Assembly: GCA_002328035.1 (NCBI GenBank)
Contig: DCVL01000011.1
Span: 10,121 to 74,120, forward strand
DNA: 64,000 nucleotides
Source of the DNA: Geobacter sp. UBA2189
Lineage (GTDB): Bacteria; Desulfobacterota; Desulfuromonadia; Geobacterales; Pseudopelobacteraceae
Direction of reading: 5' to 3'
In this document: one piece after another, positions 17,798 through 25,902 of the stretch
Numbering within the stretch: position 1 is the first letter of the stretch
Layout: each line of letters starts with the position of its first letter
Notes under the pieces: generated by a model
The model's database searches: none
Told to the model about the DNA's origin: nothing
Seen by the model: only the letters and a program-made list of their open reading frames with translations
Position numbers and translations under genes: made by a program

Positions 17798-18115
17798 ATG
17801 GATAATCTATTATTGCCATTCTTTGTAGTCAACCTGCTTCTTGTGTTGCTGGATGCATCCATCGGTTTTTACCTGGCTCCAACTCTTTTCAGGGCTGGTG
17901 GCGGAGAACCGGAGACGTCCGAAAGCGGAATCAGGAGCATAAGGATCCTTTTAAGCGGTGTTGTCGCTCTATACATGTTTTTTAACTGTCTGGCCTATTT
18001 CAGACAAAACATGGCGTTGCTCTATATTGTAACCGCTCTTGTCCTGCTTGATCTTGGAGGGCAGATTTACATCCGCTACCGAACTAAACAGCGAGATAAT
18101 CTTAAAGAATCCTGA
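17798..18115 (+). CDS. Small conserved membrane protein, unknown function
   Basis: A 105-residue protein with three hydrophobic segments at ~4-30, ~52-72 and ~73-93 and a basic, polar C-terminal tail (RYRTKQRDNLKES). No motif was recognised. It lies between the enoyl-CoA hydratase and metK on the same strand with gaps of 33 and 66 bp, so it is probably in the sahR-metK transcription unit. CGGAGC about 13 bp upstream is a modest ribosome-binding site. Confidence 0.65.
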   Translation: MDNLLLPFFVVNLLLVLLDASIGFYLAPTLFRAGGGEPETSESGIRSIRILLSGVVALYMFFNCLAYFRQNMALLYIVTALVLLDLGGQIYIRYRTKQRDNLKES

Positions 18116-18181
18116 AAAAGAAGAAACTGCTTCAGCATAAGTTGAACATTCTTAAAATCATAAAAAGGAGCATCTAAGAAC

Positions 18182-19348
18182 ATGGCAGAAAAATTCATCT
18201 TCACCTCTGAATCTGTTTCTGAAGGACACCCTGACAAGGTTGCGGATCAGATATCCGACAGCATTCTGGACGCCATACTGGCTCAGGATTCAAAGGCACG
18301 GGTTGCCTGCGAAACCCTTGTAACAACCGGAATGGCTGTGATTGCCGGAGAGATAACAACCAGCGCAACAGTCAATTATGCCGAGGTAGTTCGCAATACC
18401 ATAAAAGAGATTGGATACTGCGGCTCAGAGATGGGCTTTGATTACGAAACATGCGCCGTACTTGTCTCACTGGATCGCCAGTCACCTGATATCTCTCAAG
18501 GCGTAACCGAAGGTGAGGGGATGTTCAAGGAGCAGGGAGCCGGAGACCAGGGTCTTATGTTTGGCTATGCATGTAACGAAACAGCTGAACTTATGCCGAT
18601 GCCGATTCAACTTTCACAACAGCTAGTCAAGCGTTTGGCTGATGTCCGTAAATCCGGTCTTCTCAAGTTCCTTCGTCCTGATTCAAAGTCCCAGGTCTCG
18701 GTAGAGTATGACAACGGGAAGCCAGTGCGTGTAAACACTGTCGTCATATCCACCCAGCACACCCCTGATGTCACCCATGAAACAATAGTTGAGGGAGTAA
18801 TGGATGAGGTAATCAAAAAGGTTATTCCTGCACATCTTATGGATAGTGAGACCCGCTTCTTCATAAACCCTACAGGCCGTTTTGTAGTTGGAGGCCCCAT
18901 GGGTGACTGCGGCCTGACCGGTCGCAAGATTATAGTTGATACTTATGGAGGTATGGGTCGTCACGGTGGTGGCGCATTCTCTGGCAAAGATCCTTCAAAG
19001 GTAGACCGTTCCGCCGCTTACATGGGACGATATGTTGCAAAAAACCTGGTTGCAGCAGGTCTTTGCGAACGTTGTGAAGTACAGGTCGCATACGCCATTG
19101 GTGTTGCAGAACCTGTATCCATAATGGTCAACACCTTCGGCACCGGAATAGTGACAGAGCATCGCCTTTCAGAACTAGTACGCGAGGTTTTTGACATGCG
19201 CCCACGAGCAATTATTGAACAGCTCGATCTTTTGCGTCCCATCTACAGAAAAACCGCCGCCTACGGGCATTTTGGTCGCGAACTGCCGGAATTTACATGG
19301 GAAAAAACTGACAAGGCAGAAATACTTAAACAGAAGGCCGGTCTGTAA
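18182..19348 (+). CDS. metK: S-adenosylmethionine synthetase
   Basis: A 388-residue MetK with the diagnostic FTSESVSEGHPDKVADQISD start, the GAGDQGLMFGYA motif (~117) and the ATP/phosphate loop GGGAFSGKDPSKVDRSAAY (~262-280). It makes SAM from methionine and ATP. AAAAAGGAG lies 13 bp upstream of the ATG. Its place as last gene of the sahR-ahcY run pairs the enzyme that makes SAM with the one that clears its product. No SAM riboswitch was seen upstream; control is expected from the SahR operator. A strong terminator follows. Confidence 0.97.
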   Translation: MAEKFIFTSESVSEGHPDKVADQISDSILDAILAQDSKARVACETLVTTGMAVIAGEITTSATVNYAEVVRNTIKEIGYCGSEMGFDYETCAVLVSLDRQSPDISQGVTEGEGMFKEQGAGDQGLMFGYACNETAELMPMPIQLSQQLVKRLADVRKSGLLKFLRPDSKSQVSVEYDNGKPVRVNTVVISTQHTPDVTHETIVEGVMDEVIKKVIPAHLMDSETRFFINPTGRFVVGGPMGDCGLTGRKIIVDTYGGMGRHGGGAFSGKDPSKVDRSAAYMGRYVAKNLVAAGLCERCEVQVAYAIGVAEPVSIMVNTFGTGIVTEHRLSELVREVFDMRPRAIIEQLDLLRPIYRKTAAYGHFGRELPEFTWEKTDKAEILKQKAGL

Positions 19349-19378
19349 CCGGAGCAGCAGTTCCTTATGATTGCGAGA

Positions 19379-19409
19379 GGGGCGGTCTCCAAAGGGATCG
19401 CCCCTTTTT
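19379..19409 (+). terminator. Rho-independent terminator after metK
   Basis: GGGGCGGTC(T)CC pairs with GGATCGCCCC (one G-T pair, one bulged T), followed by TTTTT. It closes the sahR-metK transcription unit. Confidence 0.88.
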
Positions 19410-19417
19410 CGTGATTA

Positions 19418-19447
19418 TTGACAAATATCATCCGTATACAGTAAGCT
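19418..19447 (+). promoter_or_regulatory. Probable leuB promoter
   Basis: TTGACA at 19418-19423 with an 18-bp spacer to TAAGCT (19442-19447), immediately after the metK terminator and 30 bp before leuB. The -35 box is perfect; the -10 box is poor. Confidence 0.5.
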
Positions 19448-19476
19448 TGCACACTTTTTTACAGGGGGGATAGATT

Positions 19477-20568
19477 ATGGGCAAAACATTTAAAATTGCC
19501 GTGCTGCCAGGCGATGGAATCGGACCTGAGGTGATGGCTGAGGCAACCAGGATTCTCGACGTAATCGGCCAGAAATACGGCGTAACATTTGAGGGAAAGT
19601 TTGCCAATGTCGGAGGTGCCGGCATCGACAACGAGGGCAAGGCGCTTCCGCAGACAACTATTGATATCTGCAAGGCTGCTGACGCAATCCTTTTCGGTTC
19701 TGTTGGCGGCCCCAAGTGGGAAACACTTCCTCCTGACGAACAGCCTGAACGAGGCGCCCTGCTGCCACTTCGGAAGATATTCGGACTATATGCCAATCTG
19801 CGTCCGGCAATTATATTCCCATCATTAACCGGTGCCTCTTCCCTAAAGGAAGAGGTTATTGCCGGAGGCTTTAATGTCCTTGTAATCCGCGAACTAACTG
19901 GAGGGATATACTTCTCACAACCAAAGGGAATTGAGGGTGAAGGGCGTAACCGGATCGGTATTGACACAATGAAATACAGCATCCCGGAGATAGAGCGAAT
20001 CGCACATGTCGCCTTTGAGGCGGCACGAAAAAGAGGCAAGAAGGTCTGCTCCATTGACAAAGCCAATGTACTCTCTTCATCTGTACTCTGGCGCGAGGTG
20101 GTAACCGGTATAGGCAAACAGTATCCCGATGTTGAGTTATCCCATATGTATGTAGACAACGCAGCCATGCAGCTTGTTAAATGGCCTAAACAGTTTGACG
20201 TTATCCTGGCAGAGAACATGTTCGGTGACATTCTTTCAGATGAGGCTGCAATGCTTACCGGCTCTCTTGGCATGCTGCCATCAGCATCCCTTGCTGAAGG
20301 AACCTTTGGCATGTATGAGCCTTCAGGCGGATCTGCTCCTGACATCGCCGGGCAAGGAGTTGCGAACCCGATTGCCCAGATCCTCTCCGCAGGAATGATG
20401 CTCAAATTTTCACTTGGGATGCTGGATGCAGCTGATGAGATCGACAAGGCTGTTGCCACTGTACTGGATCAAGGCTACCGCACAAGGGACATCTACCAGA
20501 ACAAGCCTGGTGAAAAGCAGGTAAATACCAAAGAGATGGGTGACGCTATTATAGCAGCTCTTGATTGA
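19477..20568 (+). CDS. leuB: 3-isopropylmalate dehydrogenase
   Basis: A 363-residue beta-decarboxylating dehydrogenase: N-terminal VLPGDGIGPEV, the substrate arginines in LPLRKIFGLYANLRPA (~90-105), VIRELTGGIYFSQPKG, the catalytic Lys/Asp set (DKANVL; VDNAAMQLV; ENMFGDILSDEAA), and the NAD loop GGSAPDIAGQG. It oxidises and decarboxylates 3-isopropylmalate in leucine synthesis. No other leu genes are in the window. GGGGGGA lies upstream of the ATG. It is followed 32 bp later by asd, the usual Geobacter neighbour. Confidence 0.95.
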   Translation: MGKTFKIAVLPGDGIGPEVMAEATRILDVIGQKYGVTFEGKFANVGGAGIDNEGKALPQTTIDICKAADAILFGSVGGPKWETLPPDEQPERGALLPLRKIFGLYANLRPAIIFPSLTGASSLKEEVIAGGFNVLVIRELTGGIYFSQPKGIEGEGRNRIGIDTMKYSIPEIERIAHVAFEAARKRGKKVCSIDKANVLSSSVLWREVVTGIGKQYPDVELSHMYVDNAAMQLVKWPKQFDVILAENMFGDILSDEAAMLTGSLGMLPSASLAEGTFGMYEPSGGSAPDIAGQGVANPIAQILSAGMMLKFSLGMLDAADEIDKAVATVLDQGYRTRDIYQNKPGEKQVNTKEMGDAIIAALD

Positions 20569-20600
20569 ACCAATAAACTCTTAATAAAGGAGTGACAGTT

Positions 20601-21701
20601 ATGAAAGTCGGAATTGTAGGTTGGCGTGGTATGGTTGGTTCGGTTCTTATGCAGAGGATGCAGGAAGAGAAGGACTTTGACCTTGGATTTGAGCCGGTCT
20701 TTTTTACCACCTCGCAGGCAGGCCAGCCTGCCCCTATGGGCGGCGGAACTTTGAAAAAGGCCGATGATCTTGAAGAGCTTAAAAAGCTGGACGTAATCCT
20801 TACCTGCCAAGGGGGTGACTACACAAAAGCGATCCATCCGGAGCTTCGCAAACAGGGTTGGAACGGCTACTGGATTGATGCGGCTTCTACCTTGAGGATG
20901 GAGGAAAACGCCGTAATCATACTGGATCCTGTCAACCGTAACGTAATTGACAGGGCTCTTGCCAACAACCAGAAGGACTTTATTGGCGGCAACTGCACCG
21001 TAAGCCTCATGCTTATGGCATTGGGCGGTCTTTACAAGGCGGGGTTGATTGAGTGGATCTCCTCTATGACCTATCAGGCAGCCTCCGGCGCAGGTGCTCC
21101 AAATATGCGGGAACTCCTCTCACAGATGGGCGGTCTCTATAGTGTCGTCTCTGAAGAGCTTAAGAATCCTGCCTCCGCAATACTTGAGATTGACAGAAAA
21201 GTGACTGAAACCCTGAGGAACGGTTCACTACCAACCAAAGAGTTCGGCTTCCCTCTTGCGGGAAGTGTACTTCCCTGGATTGATCGTGAGGTGGATGACG
21301 GTCAGAGCCGCGAGGAGTGGAAAGGTTTTGCGGAATCAAACAAGATTCTGGGTACCAGCAGACCTATCCCTGTTGACGGCATCTGCGTAAGAGTGGGATC
21401 AATGCGTTGTCACAGCCAGGCAATTACCATAAAGCTTAATAAAGACCTGCCAATTTCTGAAATAGAATCATTGATAGCCAATGACAATCAATGGGTAAAA
21501 CTAATTCCAAACACCAAAGCAGAAACCCTTGCCGGACTTACACCGGCTGCGGTTTCTGGAACCCTGGCAGTGCCTATCGGCAGGGTACGCAAGATGAAAA
21601 TGGGTCCGCAGTTTGTTCAGGCATTCACATGCGGCGACCAACTCCTTTGGGGTGCTGCAGAGCCGCTGCGCAGGATGCTGCGTATCCTTCTGGAAAAATA
21701 A
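20601..21701 (+). CDS. asd: Aspartate-semialdehyde dehydrogenase
   Basis: A 366-residue enzyme of the E. coli type (VGWRGMVGSVLMQRM start). Catalytic Cys132 sits in GGNCTVSLMLMALGG, and the substrate-binding RVGSMRCHSQA motif is near residue 260-270. It reduces aspartyl phosphate to the semialdehyde at the entry to lysine, diaminopimelate, threonine and methionine synthesis. The ATG at 20601 is preferred to a GTG 9 bp upstream because AAAGGAG lies at the right distance (8 bp) from the ATG. Confidence 0.96.
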   Translation: MKVGIVGWRGMVGSVLMQRMQEEKDFDLGFEPVFFTTSQAGQPAPMGGGTLKKADDLEELKKLDVILTCQGGDYTKAIHPELRKQGWNGYWIDAASTLRMEENAVIILDPVNRNVIDRALANNQKDFIGGNCTVSLMLMALGGLYKAGLIEWISSMTYQAASGAGAPNMRELLSQMGGLYSVVSEELKNPASAILEIDRKVTETLRNGSLPTKEFGFPLAGSVLPWIDREVDDGQSREEWKGFAESNKILGTSRPIPVDGICVRVGSMRCHSQAITIKLNKDLPISEIESLIANDNQWVKLIPNTKAETLAGLTPAAVSGTLAVPIGRVRKMKMGPQFVQAFTCGDQLLWGAAEPLRRMLRILLEK

Positions 21702-21713
21702 AGAGTAAATTTA

Positions 21714-21733
21714 AGCGCCCCTTTCAGGGCGCT
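21714..21733 (+). promoter_or_regulatory. Hairpin between asd and truA
   Basis: AGCGCCC, loop CTTTCA, GGGCGCT: a perfect 7-bp GC-rich stem ending 6 bp before the truA ATG. No T-run follows, so it is not a classic terminator. It occupies the place where the truA ribosome-binding site should be, so it may limit truA translation or protect the asd mRNA 3' end. Confidence 0.55.
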
Positions 21734-21739
21734 TCGTGT

Positions 21740-22483
21740 ATGCGAACCATAAAACTGATCATCCAATATGATGGCACAAACTACTGCGGCTGGCAGGAAC
21801 AGACCAACGGCATATCAATCCAGGAAACCGTGGAACTGGCTCTGGCCAAAATACTTGGGAAGCGGGTGCGGATTCAGTCATCAGGGCGTACTGACTCAGG
21901 TGTGCATGCTGTTGCTATGCCAGCCGTATTTAAAACTGATTCAAAGATGCCGTTAAAGGCTTTTGTATATGGCCTTAATTGCTATCTCCCTGAAGATATA
22001 GCCATACAGTCCGCAGAAGAGGTGCCAAGCAAATTTAAACCTATCGGCGGAGCCAGATCAAAGACTTATCGTTATACAATCTATAACTGTCCGATTCGAA
22101 GCCCTTTAAACCGCCTTACATCCTGGCATGTCCGTGAAACGATTGACACGGAAGCTATGATTAAAGCTTCTGAATACTTTATTGGAGAACATGATTTTGC
22201 TGGCTTCAGAGGGCAGAACTGCACAGCTGTCACCAGCATCCGAAGGGTTGACTCTGTTATCATAAAAAAGGAGGAACCATTTATCATCATTGATGTAACT
22301 GGAGGAGGGTTCTTGAAATACATGGTAAGGATAATGGTCGGAACCCTTGTAGATATCGGGAGAGGAAAGCTGGAACCTGCTCATATAAAAAAACTTTTGG
22401 AGCAACCTATTCGCGCAAATGCCGGAGTAACTGCGCCGCCGCAAGGACTCTCTCTTTTGCATGTTCTGTATCTTGAAAAATAA
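21740..22483 (+). CDS. truA: tRNA pseudouridine(38-40) synthase
   Basis: A 247-residue TruA. It starts MRTIKLIIQYDGTNYCGWQ and has the catalytic Asp52 in SSGRTDSGVHA, KTYRYTIYN, and the C-terminal GGGFLKYMVRIMVGTL. It converts uridines 38-40 of the anticodon stem-loop to pseudouridine. The frame is open upstream into asd, but the ATG at 21740 matches the family start. There is no recognisable Shine-Dalgarno sequence: a hairpin lies just upstream. Confidence 0.95.
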   Translation: MRTIKLIIQYDGTNYCGWQEQTNGISIQETVELALAKILGKRVRIQSSGRTDSGVHAVAMPAVFKTDSKMPLKAFVYGLNCYLPEDIAIQSAEEVPSKFKPIGGARSKTYRYTIYNCPIRSPLNRLTSWHVRETIDTEAMIKASEYFIGEHDFAGFRGQNCTAVTSIRRVDSVIIKKEEPFIIIDVTGGGFLKYMVRIMVGTLVDIGRGKLEPAHIKKLLEQPIRANAGVTAPPQGLSLLHVLYLEK

Positions 22484-22510
22484 TTAATAGAAAAATCTGT
22501 ATAATTTGGC

Positions 22511-22539
22511 TTGACTCAAAATGAGTGCTTGAGTAGAAT
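22511..22539 (+). promoter_or_regulatory. Promoter of the CoA-transferase gene with operator-like repeat
   Basis: TTGACT (22511-22516), 17-bp spacer, TAGAAT (22534-22539). The inverted repeat ACTCA-AAA-TGAGT (22514-22526) overlaps the -35 box. A leader of about 130 AT-rich bases separates it from the start codon. Confidence 0.65.
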
Positions 22540-22674
22540 CCAGTTTCATTTTGTATACAGTTGAAATTACGTTCTTTAATTTATTGTTTTTATTGAATTT
22601 TATATGATGCAAATCGCCGATGCAGTTTTGCTTCGACGTTGTGTAGACATAAAAACAAAACAGGAGGTAGTACA

Positions 22675-24234
22675 ATGGGACAGCACGGAACATTAGAAGA
22701 TCGCGTTCGTATGAAGTCATTGCTCAGCAAGGTTATGAAGGCTGAAGACTGCATTCAGTTCTTTAAGCCTGGCATGAATCTTGGCTGGTCAGGTTTTACT
22801 CCGGTTGGTTATCCTAAAATGGTACCTATTGCCGTAGCTGATTATGTTGAAAAGAACAACCTTCAAGGCAAGTGGAAATTCAACCTGTTTATCGGCGCAT
22901 CCGTTGGAGCAGAAACAGAAGATCGCTGGGCTTCTCTCGATATGATTGACCGCCGCTGGCCTTATCAGACCGGAAAAGAGCTCGGTAAAGCCATTAACTC
23001 TGGCAAGATCCGGATGGGCGACAAGCATCTCTCCATGTTTGCTCAGGATCTCCGTTATGGTTTCTATACCAAGGATGATGGCGGTCGCATTGACCTGGCA
23101 ATCATTGAGGCTTCTGCAATTACCGAAGACGGTAACATCATTCTTTCCGGTGCTGTTGGCGCTGCAAACGATATCATCGCCATCGCTGACAAGATTATTG
23201 TGGAAGTAAACACCGGTCTACCTTCATTTGAAGGTATGCACGACATCTACATGACTGACCTGCCACCTTATCGTACGATTATTCCTATCACTGATGCACG
23301 TCAGCATATTGGTACCCCATGGGTTCCAACCGATCCGAGCAAGATCGTAGCCATCGTTGAATCACACCTGCCTGATAACGGTCGTTCACTCCGTGGCACA
23401 GACGACGTAGCACAGGCGATTGCAGACAACATTGTGGACTTCTTCACCGCTGAAGTTAAAGCAGGTCGTCTGCCAAAGAACCTGCTTCCTCTGCAGTCCG
23501 GCGTTGGTTCAATTGCCAACGCAGTTATCGGTGGTCTGACCAGCTCTCCATTCAAAGATCTTATTATCTTTACTGAAGTTCTTCAGGACACCTTCCTTGA
23601 CTTTATGGACTCCGGCAAGTGCGATTACATCAACTGCACATCACTGTCACTTTCTAATGATGCCTTTGAAATCTGGTGGAAAAACTACGATAAGTACAAG
23701 AACATGGTGTTGATGAGACCTCAACAGGTTTCAAACAACCCTGAAGTAATCCGTCGTCTTGGATGCATCGGTATGAACACACCTCTTGAGTTTGATATCT
23801 TTGCCCATGCAAACTCAACCCACGCTGGCGGCACCAAGATGCTTAACGGCATCGGCGGTTCAGGCGACTTCGAGCGTAACGCATACATCTCCATGATGCA
23901 CTGCCCATCAGTTCGTCCAAGCAAGAACGACGAATTCGGTATCTCCGGTGTTGTGCCAAAGGCACCTCACGTTGACCATACCGAGCACGACATTGACGTA
24001 CTTGTTACCGAGCAGGGTCTGGCTGACCTTCGTGGTCTGGCTCCGGTTGATCGTGCCCGTACACTTATTGCCAAGTGCGCACACCCGACCTACAGGGACT
24101 ACCTCAACGACTACCTTGATCGCGCTATCAAGAAGACCGGTGGTCATCACGAGCCACAACTGCTGGACGAGTGCTACAAGCTGCACCTTAGCCTTGAGCA
24201 AGGTGGCACCATGCGCTTCTGGGAAAAGAAATAA
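22675..24234 (+). CDS. Succinyl-CoA:acetate CoA-transferase / acetyl-CoA hydrolase family protein
   Basis: A 519-residue family I CoA-transferase (Cat1/Ach1 type). It has the family VGSIANAVIGGL loop and the expected catalytic Glu301 in FTEVLQDTF, and the C-terminal glycine loop GGSGDFERNAYIS. In Geobacter, enzymes of this type activate acetate with succinyl-CoA and replace succinyl-CoA synthetase in the acetate-oxidising citric acid cycle. The ATG at 22675 has AGGAGG 7 bp upstream and fits family starts; an upstream in-frame ATG adds only non-conserved residues. It is a single-gene unit with promoter and terminator, and its codon use looks smooth and highly expressed. Confidence 0.9.
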   Translation: MGQHGTLEDRVRMKSLLSKVMKAEDCIQFFKPGMNLGWSGFTPVGYPKMVPIAVADYVEKNNLQGKWKFNLFIGASVGAETEDRWASLDMIDRRWPYQTGKELGKAINSGKIRMGDKHLSMFAQDLRYGFYTKDDGGRIDLAIIEASAITEDGNIILSGAVGAANDIIAIADKIIVEVNTGLPSFEGMHDIYMTDLPPYRTIIPITDARQHIGTPWVPTDPSKIVAIVESHLPDNGRSLRGTDDVAQAIADNIVDFFTAEVKAGRLPKNLLPLQSGVGSIANAVIGGLTSSPFKDLIIFTEVLQDTFLDFMDSGKCDYINCTSLSLSNDAFEIWWKNYDKYKNMVLMRPQQVSNNPEVIRRLGCIGMNTPLEFDIFAHANSTHAGGTKMLNGIGGSGDFERNAYISMMHCPSVRPSKNDEFGISGVVPKAPHVDHTEHDIDVLVTEQGLADLRGLAPVDRARTLIAKCAHPTYRDYLNDYLDRAIKKTGGHHEPQLLDECYKLHLSLEQGGTMRFWEKK

Positions 24235-24266
24235 CAGAAGCGAAGCAATAAGTTACTTTGCTGTGG

Positions 24267-24305
24267 AAGCCCTCACCGTTTATACTGTGGGGGCTTTTCT
24301 CTTTT
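24267..24305 (+). terminator. Rho-independent terminator after the CoA-transferase
   Basis: AAGCCCTCAC, 10-nt loop, GTGGGGGCTT (one T-G pair), then TTCTCTTTT. Confidence 0.82.
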
Positions 24306-24334
24306 AAACAACATTTAAACGGGTAAATTCCTCC

Positions 24335-24363
24335 TTGCACTTGTATAACAAAGTGCGTAATAT
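24335..24363 (+). promoter_or_regulatory. Promoter of the DUF4388/roadblock pair with a palindrome
   Basis: TTGCAC (24335-24340), 17-bp spacer, TAATAT (24358-24363). The inverted repeat GCACTT-8 nt-AAGTGC (24337-24356) fills the space from the -35 box to the -10 box, an arrangement typical of a repressor site. Confidence 0.62.
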
Positions 24364-24426
24364 TTCCCTCTCATTAACAGGGCTCTTTAATTAAGAGCTG
24401 ATTTTATTCCACAGGGGAGTTCATAC

Positions 24427-25167
24427 ATGGCAGAAGCAGTAAGTGGCTTCCAGGGTGAAGTAGCCGGTCTTTCTCTTGCAGATGTCATCCAGCTCAAGGG
24501 TCATAACAGATATACGGGGTGTATAACCGTAGAGTACAAAGAGCATAGTGGAGCTATTTATTTTGTAGATGGTGAAATAATTCACGCTGAACAGAATACC
24601 TTCAGCGGAGAAGATGCCATTTACGAGATAATCAAATGGCCTGGCGGAAGCTTCAGCCTTGCACCTGAAATGACCACAAACATATGTACTATTCACTGCA
24701 GCCTTAATTTCCTCCTTCTCGAGGCTCATCGTCGGATGGATGAAGAGCTAAACCAGCCTGAAGAGTCATTTGCCGATGTAATTGAAAACAGTGAACGCAG
24801 AAAAGAACCAAGACCGGCAGATCCGGCAACCCCTCAGAGAACAATGAGTGCTGCTGCTGCCAGGGTAATGCAGATAAATCCGGTAACATATGCTGTACTG
24901 CTCGACAAACAAGGTCATCCCGTTCAGGACGAAAGTATGGAGGCTGAAACACTTGCAGCAAAGTCACTGTTCCTTGCTCAATCAGGCAACATACTGGGGG
25001 ACTTGCTGGGGTTGGGAGAATTAAAATCTGCGGCAATTCAGACCAAAAATTTTGACCTGTTAATGTACGACTCAAAACAACATTATCTTGGTGTAGCAAT
25101 GAGTAACGGAAGCAAAATAGAAGCTGTTGAAGCAGAGATCAGGGCCGCCCTGATGCCAGGGAGGTAA
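24427..25167 (+). CDS. DUF4388 (PATAN-type) signalling protein with roadblock-like C-terminus
   Basis: A 246-residue cytoplasmic protein without membrane segments. Residues ~5-100 match the DUF4388 pattern (GLSLADVIQLKGHNRYTG, then GAIYFVDGEIIHA and a W-P-G-G-SF turn), a domain common in Myxococcus and Geobacter signalling proteins. A charged linker (~110-135) leads to a C-terminal domain (~140-246) with a roadblock/LC7-like alternation. These domains are protein-interaction modules, often serving small GTPases; no GTPase gene is adjacent. It is 6 bp upstream of a second roadblock-like gene, so they probably act together. Confidence 0.72.
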   Translation: MAEAVSGFQGEVAGLSLADVIQLKGHNRYTGCITVEYKEHSGAIYFVDGEIIHAEQNTFSGEDAIYEIIKWPGGSFSLAPEMTTNICTIHCSLNFLLLEAHRRMDEELNQPEESFADVIENSERRKEPRPADPATPQRTMSAAAARVMQINPVTYAVLLDKQGHPVQDESMEAETLAAKSLFLAQSGNILGDLLGLGELKSAAIQTKNFDLLMYDSKQHYLGVAMSNGSKIEAVEAEIRAALMPGR

Positions 25168-25173
25168 AGAGAG

Positions 25174-25839
25174 ATGCAAACAATCATTCAACAGATAGCT
25201 GCAATTGATGGTGTGATTGGCTGTTGCCTCTATAACGACAGAGGTTCCATAATTGCGGCAGTTTGTCCTATGCTGTTGGATCAGCAGCAACTTACCGCCG
25301 CTGCTGGGACAATTCTTGATTGCATCCATGCACTGCAAATATCAGAGAGCCTTATAACAATGGAACTCCGTTTTTCTGAAGGCAGGATGCTAATCCGACC
25401 TTTGAACGGCGGTTTCATTAGCGTTTTATGTTCCAAGAGTGTTAACTTCTCGATGGTCAATATCACTCTTAATCTTGCAATGCGTAAGATTGAACAGTTA
25501 ATGCCTAAACCTGGTCAGGAACCTGCGCCGGTATCTGCTGAGCATGATGGACTGGTTCTACGGGTTGCCCATTTAAAGAAGGGGGATGTAGGGAGCAGTT
25601 TTGATCAGCTTGGAATGGTTGCCGTGAGTCAGGGAACGGCAAAACAGATGAATGAGTTTTTTGGTAAAAACAGCAAGAAGATCAAGGTTACCACCGAGTC
25701 GGGTAAAGAAGGTGTCTTCCCTGTGATGATTATAAATGATATGGAAATGCAGTATGACAGCGCTCTGGTTGTAGGCCCTGGAATAGAGAGAAAACTGAAG
25801 GCTGAAGAGGGAACAAAGGTTTATATAGCTCTGGCATAA
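25174..25839 (+). CDS. Roadblock/LC7-like protein with an unassigned C-terminal domain
   Basis: A 221-residue soluble protein. Residues ~1-110 resemble a roadblock/LC7 domain (IAAIDGVIGCCLYNDRGSII at the start, later RMLIRPLNGGFISVL and a closing helix NITLNLAMRKIEQL). After a proline-rich linker, residues ~130-221 form a second domain (VAHLKKGDVGSS onwards) I do not recognise. GGAGG at the end of the previous gene is its ribosome-binding site, so the two are translationally linked. Likely an interaction partner or regulator of a signalling complex; no function is claimed. Confidence 0.62.
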   Translation: MQTIIQQIAAIDGVIGCCLYNDRGSIIAAVCPMLLDQQQLTAAAGTILDCIHALQISESLITMELRFSEGRMLIRPLNGGFISVLCSKSVNFSMVNITLNLAMRKIEQLMPKPGQEPAPVSAEHDGLVLRVAHLKKGDVGSSFDQLGMVAVSQGTAKQMNEFFGKNSKKIKVTTESGKEGVFPVMIINDMEMQYDSALVVGPGIERKLKAEEGTKVYIALA

Positions 25840-25867
25840 ACAAAAAAAATAATCTTTTAGCAGCTTC

Positions 25868-25902
25868 GAGGGAGACGAGTTATCAGCCTCCCTCTTTCTT
25901 TT
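25868..25902. terminator. Terminator shared by the roadblock gene and xerC
   Basis: GAGGGAG, 13-nt loop, CTCCCTC, then TTTCTTTT on the plus strand. On the minus strand a run of eight T's follows at about 25843-25850. It overlaps the xerC stop codon and serves the convergent genes. Confidence 0.72.

Noticed and set aside
18116..18181. Possible SAM riboswitch before metK
   Set aside because: Only 66 bp without the required helices; control by SahR fits better.
19428..20459. Long minus-strand frame (343 codons) opposite leuB
   Set aside because: Complete overlap with a well-supported leuB in the complementary frame; low-complexity Ser/Pro/Ala product, no ribosome-binding site.
21491..21739. 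N-terminal extension of truA into asd
   Set aside because: Residues do not match TruA; the family start MRTIKLIIQYDG lies at 21740.
22639..22674. Upstream start for the CoA-transferase
   Set aside because: The AGGAGG site is placed for the ATG at 22675; the extra residues are not family-like.
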